Shown: piece by piece, positions 23,772 through 38,997 of the stretch | Layout: every line of letters starts with the position of its first letter | How positions within the stretch are numbered: position 1 is the first letter of the stretch | Assembly: GCA_024305405.1 (NCBI GenBank) | Contig: JAKNDB010000087.1 | Location: 4,776,501 to 4,840,500, forward strand | Origin: Dirofilaria immitis | Lineage: Eukaryota > Nematoda > Chromadorea > Rhabditida > Onchocercidae | Direction: 5' to 3' | Length of the DNA: 64,000 nucleotides | Notes under the pieces: model-generated | Database searches by the model: none | What the model was told of the DNA's origin: nothing | What the model saw: the letters and a program-made list of their open reading frames with translations, nothing else | Position numbers and translations under genes: made by a program

Positions 23772-26700
23772 ATGTATGGAAGTGCAGAAGGTTACTTGCG
23801 TGATAAACCGAAATTTCAACGTACGCGACGGGAATATTCTTATTTACCATATTATGAAGCTGTAAGTCGAAATGCTTCTTTTGGTTAGAGCAAATAAAAG
23901 CAGGCCTAGCTACTTCCACCTTATCATATGCTGCCGATTCAGGGATTTCTTTTGGATGAATCAACTTAACCAGTTAGTTTTTCTTTTTTGAACTCATTTA
24001 ATATCTTGTCTGATTACAGTTAGTCAATTAATAAATTGCTGCAAAAAAAAATGTTTAGATTACTTCAGGTATTTAAACCATTTCTATTATCGTTTTTCCA
24101 AAGGCGATCACATAAAACTGATTAAATTTATTTACAATATTATATTGGAGCCGGATTATGATCGAAGACTTATTCATAAAGCTTGCTTATTGATCATAGC
24201 TCTGATTAAGTAACTTTTACAAGTTTAAATAGATTACCGAAAGGTTCCTCTATCAGTCTGTGCAACTATCTATTTATCTGCTTGATTCCAGTGGTTTCTG
24301 AAATTCGTTACGTGAAATTCTCGTAATGCAGCATTACTAAGATTGAGTTTCGGGAAGAGATTCATTCTCAAATAATAGATAAATATGTTGAATTTTGATT
24401 TCACTGCCAATTCATTCTTTTGTAATTAACACTGTTTATCATTTCAGTGATGAAATAATCAAACGGAGTGATCTAACTTTACCCTGGAGGCCAATGTATG
24501 ATTTGTACATAGAAGTGGCTTACAAGCGAAATAGTAAAAATTTGGAGAAATCAAATATTCGTTCAGCAATTCTAGCTATCAAAGAATTATTTCCATTATC
24601 AGCAACAAAGGAAATTTTGGATGAGGTTTTGTTGAAATTATTAATTGGAAAAAGATCGGAAAACAGAATTAAAAGATGGCCATATTATAGCGTGATTTTT
24701 AGATTCGTCCATTCATTGATGTGTGGAATGATTACGCAATGAATAAATTCGTAAATTTATTCTCAATTTTTGTACCACTTAAAATGTCCAATGATGAACA
24801 CGATCTATGGGGTGCTGGATTATGGTATGATGAAATGTGGTACTTTTATAATTTTATCGAGATGAACGGATCCTGGGAAAGTCGCATACAACATATATTC
24901 TCCGCGTATGGTCCTATTCTCATTTTTCCTTTTTCTTTTTCAGAATTATGGTATTAACACTAAAAAGTCTAAATTTCATATTAAATTGCAAAATGGTGAA
25001 ATTTCGCTTTGCAAAATGTGAATCCTACTTCTTTTTTTTTCAAACTTACAGTTTATAAAACAATTCTGATTTTATATTATTTAGGAAACTATAATTATTT
25101 ACTATCGTTCAAATCTTCCAAACTGATTTAATCTAAGAATCATACTCAGGCATCTTAAATAGCAGAATCTTTTTGTTCATGAATCACAATTTAAGAGAAT
25201 AGGTATAAAAGGAAACTTACAGTTAGGAAGTAATTCTATTTTTATTTCTTTAATTTCTATTCAAATTACTCACAGTAAGTGCAACGATGCAGAGAATTAA
25301 TATTTAAGCTGAAGAAAAATCGAAATATCAAAAATTACAAAATAGTGATTTTGACATGATATGTACTTGAGAAATAATTTTCAACTTTCCGGAGAAATTA
25401 TTTTTGGCTCTTTAATCTTCAATTTAAAAACATAGTCCTTGATTTTATAATTAATCAATCGTGTATCTTGATATAATTTAAAATATTTTCCCTCAGTAAG
25501 GACGACGAATAGATTTTAATTTTATCATAGTGCACTCAAATGCATAATCAGATTTTGCTTTACGGAAAATTCGAGTTTTTCCTTTATTTGAATATTGCGG
25601 ACGGATTATCATCGAAATACGTCAGTTGCCAGTCATTAGAATCAATGATTTGAAAATTGTCGTGAAATGGAGGATAAAATTTCCTATTGCAATGCGAACC
25701 AGAATACTTGAGAACTTTCAGGATAAGTGAATATTGTCCAGGTTACATCGACTGGTCATCTAAACATACAATTATTTTTCAAAACTTTTGCGGACACTAA
25801 ATCTAAGTGTACGATACAATAAAGTAGCAGTTGGCGATGGGACAGGCATGGGCTCTGAAAGTTCAGGAGCTGAATGGATTATATGGATGTTAGGTGGAGT
25901 GAATGAAAGGTTTTTTTTCCTTCTGATTTTACAATCAGGCTAGAAATTTGTGATCAACAACGAGAAGCACATCTTAATGTCTCGTTGTTTTCTTTCCAAT
26001 ATTCCACTGATGATTTCCAGTCGTCGATTCTATTTCTGCTTCAGTGCACATCAATGTTTCGAACGATTGATCAAATGCATTGAATCTTTTCTACATCCAT
26101 TGCACGAAGGTGGTCATACGCCAACTTTACAGTCATTTTTAAATGCTCTTGTTAATGAAATGGTACGACGTGTTCGAATTGAACGAGTGCGTCAAAAAAC
26201 CAGAAATAAGGTCTTTTTTGCTCTGTACAGGAGAACTGATTTTTGCTATTTACGTCTAATTACATTATTAACAAATTTCTTGAAATCAGCTTCAATCTAT
26301 AGGTACCCTTGAAAATGCGTTTTACCGATGAACAGATTGAATGGTTTGTCAGCATATTGCTTCCATCTGTACTTTATTCAGTGTTTTCAACTACTGAAAC
26401 ATCAGCATCTAGTATTATGCGAAATTTAGCATTCCTTGCACCACAGCTAGTTCTACCAAAATGTCTCGACTTGTAAGTCGATACGTTCAATTGAAAAATC
26501 GTTGAAATAAATCAGATTTTTAGGATATAGACAAGGACCAGTAAAAACAATCATTTTTTAAAATATATAATAAATGATTCTTCCCACTGCAAGCATAAAA
26601 ATTCGTTAGCTAATAAAATGTGTAAGTAGATAATATGATCATCATTGAAAATACTACCGGAGATGGAATTTTTAAGGGACAATATGATAAGTTTGAGCAA

Positions 26701-29700
26701 AAAATTTTCTTTAAATTGTTTTGCGATGATTCGAAATATTACATGTACTCTTGAAGATAACGAAAAACTGTTTCATTTTCTGCAAAAATTACTTCTAGAG
26801 TTTATCCTTCGCTATCGACAATCACAGAACCACATCGTTTAAAGCAATCTTTAGAATGCATTGCTGAAATTTGCGTTCCATTGGTTCGTGATAATGGTAC
26901 TTACAGCTATCGAACATATAATGTTTGCAAGCAGATTTGGACTACTGATATCAACAAGATCACAAAGGTAATCGATTTTTTTATATTTAATTTTATAGTA
27001 TAATACAATTAGCTTTTTATATTCATGTTTCAATGAGGTCTTTTATGTAATTTTATTTCTACATATATTTAGCATATTGTGTAGCAAATTAACTCCGATA
27101 GTTGTATTTGTTGTTAGCTTTGCCCTTATTTTGAAATTGGACCTTTAACTGAGGATAAACGCTTTCTAAGTCACTACCCTTTGATTGTATATCGTTCGTT
27201 ACTCCTACCTTTACTTTCAACTATTACTGTGAATGCTCCTGAAAAAACACAAATCATTTCCTTTTTCTCGGATCGCTAATCTTATCTCAGCAAGATTGCG
27301 AGGTCATTTCGTCTTAAATTTTGCACATAAATTTGCTGTTTATTATTTTAAAAAACTTTAGAACAGAGAGTACATATCGACATCATTGTCTATCATAAAC
27401 GAATCGGAGATTTATTCCGATAAGTATCGAGTACCGCTACGTGAACATGCTATTTTTCTACTTGAAGCATTAATTGAAGCTGTAGATATCAATGATTCCC
27501 AAAACTCTCTATTTCTTTGCAGGCAAATTTTAAAGATTTTACAGTTTTAATTTTGTATCATATATAATGTTGATATGAAGGAAAATGAAGGTATCTTCAA
27601 TGTTTCATGACATAAGAATTTCATAGCATAAGAATATTATATTTTAGTTATGTTGTCAAAACCAAGTTTCCTCTGACTGTTTAGAATCAAAATTGCATTT
27701 CAACAAAAAAACTTCCACTTCTGTAATTGGAATTTATAATCCTTAGATTACAACCTAATACTGCTTGAATAATTCAAGTAAACCATAAAATATGAGTTTT
27801 AGTTCTCAATATTTTATTGATAAATAGATTCCTATTCCAATTTAGATAGAAAATATCGTACCGAAAATAAGTAATGATATAAATTTTGGATTTTACTAAT
27901 AAATAGAATACTATTAGCAAGATAGTAAAATAAGTCATTAAACATTGAATGCAGTAAGTCAGTGTTAGCTTAATTGAAAAGTACTTGATTTTTAATCCTG
28001 GAATAATAAAACAATTTTGTTAAGAATAAGCAATCTTTTAATATTCATTTACTTTTAAGAAAATACTCATTTAATCTAATAAAATAGAGATACGTATTTG
28101 TAATTATGCGATCATATTTCTCTTCCAAATCTAATTTTTATTTTTATTTTTTTTTATAAATTCATTTTGTGTTCATTCCATGAAATATATAAACGTCTAA
28201 AATTGTTGTAAATTTAGACGCTGGAAACCATTTTTCATTTAATCCCAATTGTGGATTGCTCCCTGCTCTTGACATGGAAAAGTATGTAGATTTAACTGAA
28301 GAGGAAAAACGTCTTTGCAAATTAACAGGACGATTCCCGAATATTGTGCAGAATTTTGTGAACAAGCAAGTTATTTAGTTGTATGCTTTTTACTTCTTTA
28401 TTAGATAAGATAAGGAATATAAATTACATAATAATTAGCTCACTTATTAAATTGATTTCTAATATTTAAAATACGTCTTTTAAGTTAAAATAATTTCTAA
28501 TATTAAAAGTTACGGAATAATGAGAATGTTTTCGGAAATTTGCAAGCCATGAATTATGGAAATATTATTCACATTATATCGCTTTGATATTGTAAAAGTA
28601 AACATACATTATAATTTTATTCATCTCATTTTAAACAAATGTAAAGCAAATTTGGTTTTGCCTGACTACAGCGAATGAAGACAAAATAGATTAACATATA
28701 GTATGTGATCATATTTGAAAGACTGATTTAGAGCATATTCCTCCTCAGTTTGAAAATATGCTTTTTTACTATCATCTAATTCACAGTTAAATTTCTACAT
28801 TGTATTTTTTCATCTTTCCATTTCGATTTATCACCCACATAACATCGAAAGTATCATTTCATCTTTTCTTTAATTTTCTTGATGAATTGATTTCTTTTAA
28901 CAACGACTTGAAAATCCGAAAGTTTTATTCATGTTATTTATTTGACAAGCATGATTTTCATAGTTTGAATGATGTATCATCTAATGCTTACTTTAGAGTT
29001 TTCAAAGTGATAACGCAACTATCAAGTTCTGCTCCAAGCGATTGTATATCATACATGGATTCGATATGTGATAATTCAGATGTAATATTAACTGGGAGTG
29101 AAGAAATTGAGATAAGCAAAAGCATTCAAAGCGCCTTTCATGCGTTATTTTCTCATTGTTCATCTAATTTTGTTGAGGTATGTCATAGCGATTGTATTGA
29201 TGTGCTTATTATTTCAATTATGGATATGTTGCAAATTATCACATGATATTGTACGAGTAATTTGAAGATATTTATTAAATAATACAAATATTTTCTATAA
29301 TTTAGTGAATACTTTAAAATTTCGTTGTCAACAATTACCAAATCGCCCCAACATTTAATGTAGTACATCTCTTGTACTTAATCGAGATTTAACTGTCTAT
29401 TTTGATCTATTCTCAGATTTAAATGGAGTTGCATCTAACACGAGCTGAATCACAAGTTTTAATTTATAATTTTTACCTGATATTTAGTTTATGAATTGGT
29501 TGGCATACTTATATTTGAGCCTTCCTTAGCCCATGTTTTTGAAATGCCATCCATGTCTTCTCCATGGATCGACCACCTGCTTCTTTACTTTTTCTCGTCT
29601 GGATTTAAAAATGCCAATAGTTTTCTTCTATATCTGCAGAAAACGAACTGCCATCGGTCCTAATAAAGTGTGACTAAATATGTTTATAAACTATATTAGC

Positions 29701-32700
29701 TAATGTAAATTATATTAAAGTTTTCTCGAACTTTGAATCCAATCCTAAAATTTATCTTCCAGTTAATTGGTGATCAGACCTATAAATTCATTTCCACATC
29801 TCAATTCGAAAATTTGATTGCTGCTGATGCTGCATGCTCACTTATGCAGGAATCTACCTATGTGAGCTACATATTACAATTAAAATATATTTCTTTTTCA
29901 ATTTTAAAAGCCTAAAAAGTAGAGATCAGCACTAGCAGAGAAATTCTTCAATGCTAAATATATGAAAAGATCTAAAGTTGTCGTTATCAGTTTTTGGATT
30001 TTTATTATTTCCTCTTTAATCCTGTCCTAGTCCTCAAAACTTTGGATTCATTTATAAAATGGTCAGCTCGTTGTATTCAGGCTAATCCAGGACGTTATTT
30101 TCCAATGTATATTAAATTCTTGCTGGAGAAACAAAAGCAGTATATAACAGGTGAATGAATTAATTATTTCCACATGTAGCTTAAAAATTTTACAAGTATT
30201 TAAGTATGGGTTTTGCAAGTCGTCGAATATGAATACAGAAGTTTTATAAAAGCTACTTGGATACTAGATATTTGTAATTATTAAAGGTGGTGAAGCATAA
30301 AGTAATTAATTATACTTATTAAAGCCACTTTCGGAGCCTTCACATAAAGCAAGCTAAATATCGATAAATGGATATCCTGAAAGGAATCGTGAAGTGTCAA
30401 ATTAACAGCATAATCAATTAATTACTAATAATTAAGTTTAGTAATTTTTGTATTTTTTTACTTCACATTTCAGAAGAAAAAAAAATATTAAAGGAGCTTG
30501 ATGCAACAACGATGTGGTTTACATATTTGTCGCAGATGATCTTCTCTGTGCCCAGTGATTTGTTGTTGAAATATCAAGAAGAATGTATTCAAATGCATAA
30601 ATGTACTATATCCATGATATGTTATAATGCATATCAGGTTTTATTTCCTTTACTCTATTTTAAAGAAAAAGTCATACCAGGGATTGCTTTTTATCAATTG
30701 TTGGTAAATTTTGTTGGATTAACCACAAAATTTTCGACTGATTTGAATTTTTGCAGGGAGCTTCTTGGTCACTTAAAATCTTTTAACACAGTTGACGGAA
30801 GTTTATCCCATATCAGAGGAAGATCGACAGCATAATTTGGACTTGCCATTGCATTTATCATTGCCTATCAAAGTAAATTTTCAATTCATTTTAATAAAAT
30901 TTTTCATTATGATACTGATTTTTTTATACTCATTTGATATAACATGGGAAAAGCAATAATAATCAAAAATATTTAGATAGTGTCCCGGAAATGGCAATTT
31001 TGAAAACGTTTTTTAAGAATGAACAAATTTCATGTGCAAACAAATGGTAGCAAATTTTCGACATTTGATTTACTCGTAGAAATCTTAATTTCTGTTGCAG
31101 AATTGGGGTGTTAAATGTCTCAAAGATATTGTGACAATAAAATGGCACATTCCAACAGATGCTGAAATGGATTTTGCAGAAAAATTACTGGATGTGTTTG
31201 TGTATCCTGAAATTCAATTACTCGCAACACCTCAAAATATGAATAAGTTTGTTTTTCCCTTTTATCTTAAATTTCTGTTATCATTTGATATTTTATTGAA
31301 TTTTTTTATGAACTAACATATTTCCAATTTCTTGTAAGATTGGTAATTTGTTGTTCTTGCAACTTTACAAAAATACTGAAACTGAGAATTGCAGAGCTTA
31401 AAATTATAAGTTGACAGGTTTGGAATCAAGCGTTCATTATTCATTGTCGATAGTTTGTTACCCTGTATCGGTAATCGTCTTCCAATCTTTGATACTGAGG
31501 AAATTAAGCTGAGCGATACAGCTGTTGATATGAATCCCGTATGCATATCATCCATGTCACCGCATATGAAAAGTTTAATTTTTTTAAAGCGTATTTTTAT
31601 CCGGTTAGCAGTGCGGAATAGTCTTCTAATTTTTGAATTAAAATTAAAATGAATTCGATGACAGTTAAGGGAGAAAAGCAGTGATAATAAGATGAAAAGA
31701 AATAGTCCCTCTCAATACAATTCAGAGCTTTTGCACAGAAATTGAGAAAAGGTTGTTATTTTCACGCTATGGCTAAATCAAACTATAACATAATAATCAG
31801 TGCTCGATTAAGCTGTAGCTAAAGCTTTTTGATACTATTCAGTGTTTTCTATCAGTGGTGAGAATATTCGAGAAAGGGTGCGTCTTATAATACACAATTT
31901 GATGGAATTTTTATTAGACCAACAGGACGATCAATCCAAAAATCTTCTACTCATTTCTTCAATTCTACAAACGTTATGTGCTGAGGAGTAAGTGCTCCAT
32001 GACACTTTGATTTCAGGTCATCTATGAATATTTGCAACACTTCTCAATGATTTTCACATTTTTTATTCAGAAATATACAATCTCAAGGAATTTCTCGAAA
32101 TCTACGTAAACTTTAGACATATTTAGTCGCTGCCGAGTTTTCGAGCTCGTAGAAAGAATACGAGAATAAATTACAATGATCCGATACAGGGACGTCGCGC
32201 TGAATTGTATGATGCTTTTGAACAGCGGATTTTCTCATATCAAAAAGTTACGTATGCGTTAATATAATGATTTGCTTGAAGTAAATACACATTATTCAGC
32301 AAATTTAGGACTTCTGGATCAAAAATTATCTTCCTAAATTATTGAAACTGCTGCGGAACAGTATCTATTTCTTTATTTCTAAAAAAATAAAGATGTTTGA
32401 TTATTTCTTCAGTTAAATAGCAAGATGATATCAGTAACTTATGTTATTATATTAGACATGAAAAATTTAGTTATCAATGAAAGTAAAAATTTAGGATCTA
32501 TACATCAAAAATTCCATATTCACCGAATCACATCTCAAAATCATGAAAGATCTTGTAAAACTTGGAACAAATTTTTTCACCGATGTAAGATTTCCTAACA
32601 TATTAAAGTAAAGGAATAATTTTATTAAAAATATTTCGTGGTAAATTTTGTTAAAGGTGCGTATAGCTTCACAAACGACACTTCGAGGTCTAACAACAAA

Positions 32701-35700
32701 ATTTCCGAATTCGAAATGTTTATTGGTGGATGACGTGTTGGAACATTTGGATCCCAAGCGCGATATCATTCATGAAGAAATGAAAGTAATGAGCCTGATT
32801 TGTAAATTGAATTCAAAACAAATATTTTGTTTTAATATTAAAAAGGTTTTCTAGGAATATTTCATAAGTTTCTTTTCAGTTACAATTTGAATTGATGTTA
32901 TGAATCGAATTCGCTTTTTTCTGTATATTTTAGTTAACGCCATTTTCTGGGTTATTTATGTTTTTCTAGCAAGCAAATGTTTGGGAAGAATTGATTATAC
33001 TTTACAGGGAGCACTATACATTTTGAACAAATGTGGATTCATGAGTTCAAACACAATTTCTATTCGTTGTAAATGTTGGCTGGCAGTTGCAAAACTTAAA
33101 GTTTCCGAGAAACCGTCTATAATTGCATTGGTGCAGCGCTCTGCTAATTCCATTTCCGTGAAGCAATGGAATCTTGGAAAAAATATTGTAAGTTTCTAAA
33201 TAAATAAATATACTCATTTTTTTCCCGGTCCTGTTCAAATTTTTGTTGCTTCTATTTAAATAAAAACGATGACAAATATTTTTTAATTCAATTCATTTAA
33301 CCTTGCAAGATTAATTAAATAAAATTATCTCAACAAATTTTCATTTCTGAGAGTAAAGTATAATCCAAAATATTAATATTAAAATATATAAAAATTTATT
33401 TGTTCTCTGATAATAAAATAAATTAATTTTACTATGTAATATTTTATAAAATTATGAATGATATTGCGTTATAAAATGTGCATTCTTCAAATATAATATC
33501 ATGCATTTAAAAATTATTAGTTTTGTTTACGAATTCCTAATTTTTGATTAAATTTATCTTGCATTATTATCTTTTTCAAACATAAATAATTTTAATAAGC
33601 GAAAAAGATGATATAAAAGTCCTGAAGACTGATTCTGTGAGGAAACGCTTATTCGTTTATTAATCATCAAATTTGTTTAAGAATTCAACAAAAATTCGAA
33701 TCGTCGCGCAGAAAATGTTTGTTGATAATAATTTTAATGAAGTGCTTTATGCCAAGTATCAAAAGTTGCTTCACTCACAGGCAATTCTTATGTCAGAAAG
33801 AAAATTTAATGAAAAGCATGAAAAAAATCAGCAGTGAGTTTTATATTTGTGAACTCTCACAAAAATATTTCGCAATTTAATTCTCTTATTAATCAGAAAA
33901 TGCCAACTAGTTAAATAATATTGTACAAGGAATTTTTTGTTCATCATTATAGGAGAATAAATAATTTTCGCAATGAACTAGTTGAAATTTGCAAAAATAA
34001 GCGACAATTGTATCACTGGCGACAAGTTGACTCAGCTCGAACTTTTCTTTTCACTTTTCATCGAATCCTTTTTACGACTGAAGTGGCGGAAGTTTGTTCA
34101 CGCAATTGAACAATTTAATTCTTTATTACATTAGACGTTGAAAAAATATTTCTTCTGCATACTCCTTCCGTTATTTAAATATTTGCATTTTCAGCATGAG
34201 ATAAAATCAAATGTGAAGTATTTTTAGATATTTCTACAAATGTTGGTTGATGTTCGTGCAAGGTGGCGACGTATTGCAGCTGAATGTATTGCTAGTTATT
34301 TAGAATGGAATAAGCCGCTAATAAAAAGAATATTATGGAACCCACCTGATAAGGTGATTTTAGCAGCTACGAAGTTTTCAAGCATTATTTTGATAGTCAG
34401 TTCACAGAGCTAGTCATTTTGATATCAAACACCACAGTTTTTTAGGTACTTGATCCGAAGTTTAAATATGCATGTGGTTTAAGACCTGATAATTTATCCA
34501 TCGTTTACGATAGTTCTCGGTTGCCAAAAATGAACAAACTTGGAATGAAACAATATTTGTATCAAAGCCTCACTGGGGTGCTTATCAATGGCCAAAGTAA
34601 ACTAATATGAAAAATGAATTTTTCATATTTCATATTTATTAAGACTACTTCATGTTAAACAACGAATAACTGCTCAGATTGTTATTATTTGCTTTCCTTG
34701 AATTTGAATTTGAATTTGTAACACCTTGTATAATCATTTACTTTTCCTTTTCAATATCTAAAATTGCTAAACATTTGGATAAAGTGTCCTAAAAGCACGC
34801 TGAACTATCCCAAACAGATATGGTTAAAATTGCTGCATCAATAGAATTTATGCAGAATGCCTCTTTGCTTCATAGTGATGTGGATTTCTAAGAAATCTAA
34901 TATTTTAGGAAATTGATGATACTAGCTCCAGCAAATACACAAACAGAACTGCAACGTTCTGTGTCGGAATTCAATGATATTGAAAAATCAATACTCAAAT
35001 ATATGAAAGATGAACAATTTCTTCTTTTTGGCATAACATCTTGTTAAAGGAAAAGAAGACAGTGATGTATTTTATGCTAGCGAATATCGTTTAGTAAAAG
35101 TACCTGGCAATTTTGATTTTAATCTTCAATTTAACGTTCTTTTTCACGAATAAAGTAAGTAAACCATTTATTATATAAAACTTAAAAATCCATCGTGATT
35201 TCTCGATCTTTTTTCAGTATTTATTTCGAAACTTTGGTATATCTCTGACACCGCAATTTAAAATGTTATTAGAATTATTATATAGTTCTGAGGTGAAGGC
35301 ACTTACTTGTTTCATTTAAATTTTATTCTATCATCTAGTCTTACTCTATTTATGTTAAAGAAAGCTGTTAGATTTGAAAAGAAAAAATATTGTCAGTTAA
35401 CAAGAACTGAATTTTTTTGATAAAATAAGATAAATTTTTCAATGTATTAAGCTTTGTTTAAAGAGTGAACGTCCTGCTATACGACGAGCAAGGACAAAAC
35501 TTGCGGCAATGTATTGCGCTGGCATTATCCGTGGTTCAAGGAATTGGCTTTTTAATCATCTGAAAGATATGTGGGGCTGGTTGAAACCTATTATTGTCTA
35601 CCAAATTGAAGGTATCTTGAAAATTAAGCTAATTTTGAATCATTTATATTTTGCAGAAAATTGTCTAAACTATTTCAATGATTTTCAGGTCTTAAGGTTT

Positions 35701-38700
35701 GATGTCAGGACGAGTTTCAGGTTTGACGTCAGAAACTGTATATTATTGGAATATTGCATTGAAGTTTTGCTTTGATTTCACTGATGTGAGAAGGCTCCAT
35801 TGGCTTGTAGAAACATTATTCGAAATCTCTTTAAGATCCGCACCAACATCGTGGCATCGATGCATGTAAGACATTTTTTCATTCGCTAAATATTAAACTG
35901 TGAAGAAAAATAAAGCATATTGTTTTTAGCAATAATTGAATGAAAAAGAATTTTATCATTTTCCTTATTTATTTGTTTTTGAGAATATATTAAGAACTTT
36001 TAGGCGATTAAATCAGAGATGAAATTAAATTTTGTTTTTTAAGCTTAATTGGTTTTCAGACGATTGAGTCTTATACAGTACATTTCTTCATGTTCAGCTT
36101 GGAAAACAACAGAATTGTTAAATCGAGTTATGCATATTGCAAGGAAAATGATTCCGCAAGCATGGCTCGCTCCAGAACGTGATCAAATCGCAAAGTTCGG
36201 AATTTCCAGTTAATTTAAATGGAATAAGAAATTGCTGAAAAATTATTAATTTTTAAATAAACTTTGGTAGTTGAATCAAGAGGAATTTCTTTGAAATTCA
36301 TCCGTTTGATGAAGGAAATGATTGTATATCAATCCTATTTTATATTTAGCATATTTTAGCAACATTTTAGAATATATGCATATTATTAGAGACTGAAAAA
36401 CCTTAATCACTTTAGCGAATTTAGGATTACCGAAACAATTCTCATTCGTTTCAAAAATAGTTTGCAGTGTGTTCTCATTCCCTGCTATTTATGGTTTTGC
36501 AACGGGTGACGAAAGTAATATACCAATGGAATACAGAATTCCAAAGTTGGGAGAAATAATCAATATATTTGACATTCATGTAATTAATTCTGTTTTGTTA
36601 TGATTTACTAATAATCGTTATGGTTTATTTTCTCGAGATTAATTTACACATTAATATCGTTTTTATGAGTCTGAGATGATTATATTTGAGTATAACTAAA
36701 TTTTTTAAAATACTTTCAGATTCAGGAAATGATGAAATCTAGGAAAATACAAATGAGCAAAAAGAATGCATCCGATGCAGTGCAATCAAAGCAAATAATA
36801 CAATCATCATTGCAATTATCTGCTAATGCACTATGTATTAGAGGCAGATTTAATATACAGGTATTATAAATTTAAGCGCTGTTATCACAAAATGAACTAC
36901 AGTCTTGTAATAAGGACCGATAAAAATTTGATTCATTCCTATAACTTTTCAAGAAATAATTTGAAAAGTCGTTGAGTGTATGTATAGTGCGAGATCGTTT
37001 TCCATGCAAAATAATTGTTAGTCAGAAGCATTCTTTAATATTTTCAATTTAGTTTCAATTGAAAAAAGAAAAGTAGACGTTTAAGTTTTAAATTTTTTCA
37101 GCGCCAATTGTTTATTAAAACTCTTCTGAGATTTTTGGATACATACTTCATGTCCTGTTTGGTAGCTTTATCATCACCTATTATATCTCTGTTTCCACTT
37201 ATAACTCATCTAGCCGATGAAGAAATAACAGCGTAAATTTGCTTCGTTTCATTCTTCAAAGTTTTATTCCATTCCTTTTTCATTTTCAAAAGAACAAAAA
37301 ATTCATCATTTGAAATTGTAAATTTTCAATCGTTTTCTACAATCTACGAACTTTGTTTTAGTGACGAGACAGAAGTGATAAGAGATGCTGATTTGGCAAT
37401 CGCTGCAAGTGATATCTTGTTCCAATCATGGTCTGGTATTTATCTGTGTGACGAATTTGCTGATGAGATGTTGGACAGTGTCGAAAAAGTGTGAAATGGA
37501 TTTTTTCAGTTTAATTTTCTAAAAAAATTAGAGATTTATAGTGGGAAATGGAGAAATTCATAAAAAAATCATTCGAACTAATCTTTCCTACAATTACTTT
37601 TGTAAAGAGATTAATTTAAAAAGTTTAAATAAGTTATAGACAATGAATGAAAGTACGAGCTGGAAGGCATGGGTATCTATAATGAAATTTCTTCATGTAT
37701 TTATATTTTCAAATATACATGTTTGTGAAAAGCAAAAGAGGCCTGAAATTGTGCGGTGAGTTTTTTGGAAGCTATTTCATTATTCGAATTAAATGGCTAT
37801 ATAAACAGTTATTTAAATTGGTAATAAAATGATGATATCGATATTAAAGAATAGCATGGCGCGTGTGATTGAAAATATATGAACTTGAATAAAAATAAAT
37901 AATATTTATTCCCGCTTTACTGATTCAGAAAACATCGAAACTAAATAAAACATTTGATAGCTCCCCAGAAGATTTTCTGATTTTTTTCTTTCTAATCAAT
38001 AATCAATGAGTTCTGAAAAAGTTATGAATTTTTGGAATATTTTTAGATATTTCTCTAAAATGTGTGATAAGTGAAGTTGTAGGCGAATGGTTTTCAATGC
38101 GATCTGTCATACACAACTTGAGGTACGACAAGAAGCGGCTGACTGTCTAACAGCACTAATACATTGTGGTTATCAATCATTCACAAGTTGTTATATAGTA
38201 AGTAAACTATTTAAGAAAAAATTGGTTACAATTCAAATATTTCTAGAAAAATTGTTAAATGGACAATAATTCTCTTATTTTATTGTCCAGAAGGAAAAAA
38301 ATTAAGAGATGAAAATTCTAACAATCGCAAGCTGTATATTATTTCAAAGTTGTTTATCAGAAGGAATTATTCGAGAGTACGAATCATGAAGTACCAAGTA
38401 AAAGACACGGCGCGGTATTGACCTTATCCGCAGTGATTCGCGCTTTTCCATTTACTATCCCACGATTGGTATTCGATATGATACCAAAATATTGCCAACT
38501 TGGCATTAATTCTAATTCTTTAATCCGTGTGAGCAAATATTCTTTCTTCTAAATACTCTTTATCATTCTTTGTCAAGAATCTGAGAAACCCAATAAAGGA
38601 AGGTAAAGCAATATAAAAAAACTGATAGATGAGTTCTTTTATGCATATGAGAAACTAGCCTCAACTTTAAATAAAAGCCGGAGTTATATAATCAATATTC

Positions 38701-38997
38701 CTCAGACATTGTTGCTTTCTGGCAGAGTTTTTATCCTTGCTATATATTTTTTTTAGATTCTAAATTGAAATCCAAAAATTCTTTACATTCATATTTGTAA
38801 TAAGAATAATGAATAATTTAATTAGTTGTTGAAATAAGCAAATTAAAATTAAAAATTTATAGAACACAGTGACAGAGACACTACGATCATTTCTGCGTAC
38901 ACATCGTGATAAGATGATTGAAATGGATGAAAAAGATGTGATACAAAAATTGCTCGTTCTCATCCAAAATGTTATCTCACCTAATTATTATGTATGA
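23772..38997 (+). CDS. PSME4: Proteasome activator PA200 (PSME4/Blm10 homologue)
   Basis: Giant HEAT-repeat protein that caps the 20S proteasome; human PSME4 is about 1840 aa. Exons follow the human protein from end to end. Examples: 23754-23972 and 24069-24209 (FYYRFSKGDHIKLIKF), 24448-24625 (LTLPWRPMYDLY), 24703-24910, 25742-25909 (GYIDWSSKH), 26045-26210, 26303-26472, 26799-26967, 30474-30637, 31101-31245 (IKWHIPTDAEMDFAEKLLD), about 34447 onward (GLRPDNLSIVYDSSRLPK), about 35464 onward (IIRGSRNW), and the last, 38863-38997. It ends SPNYYV, preserving the C-terminal Tyr-Tyr-X of the gate-opening HbYX-type tail. Met 23772 lies 18 nt after a TTCTTGCAG acceptor with no coding exon found upstream, which suits spliced-leader trans-splicing. 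Frame breaks by T- or A-run contraction occur at 23879-23882, 23950-23953 and 25781-25784, with others likely near 27290 and 28265. AATAAA lies at 39032-39037. Confidence 0.9.

Noticed and set aside
23862..23890. 29-bp intron inside the first PSME4 exon
   Set aside because: Too short for a nematode intron, and one missing T at 23879-23882 restores a continuous frame that fits the PSME4 family.
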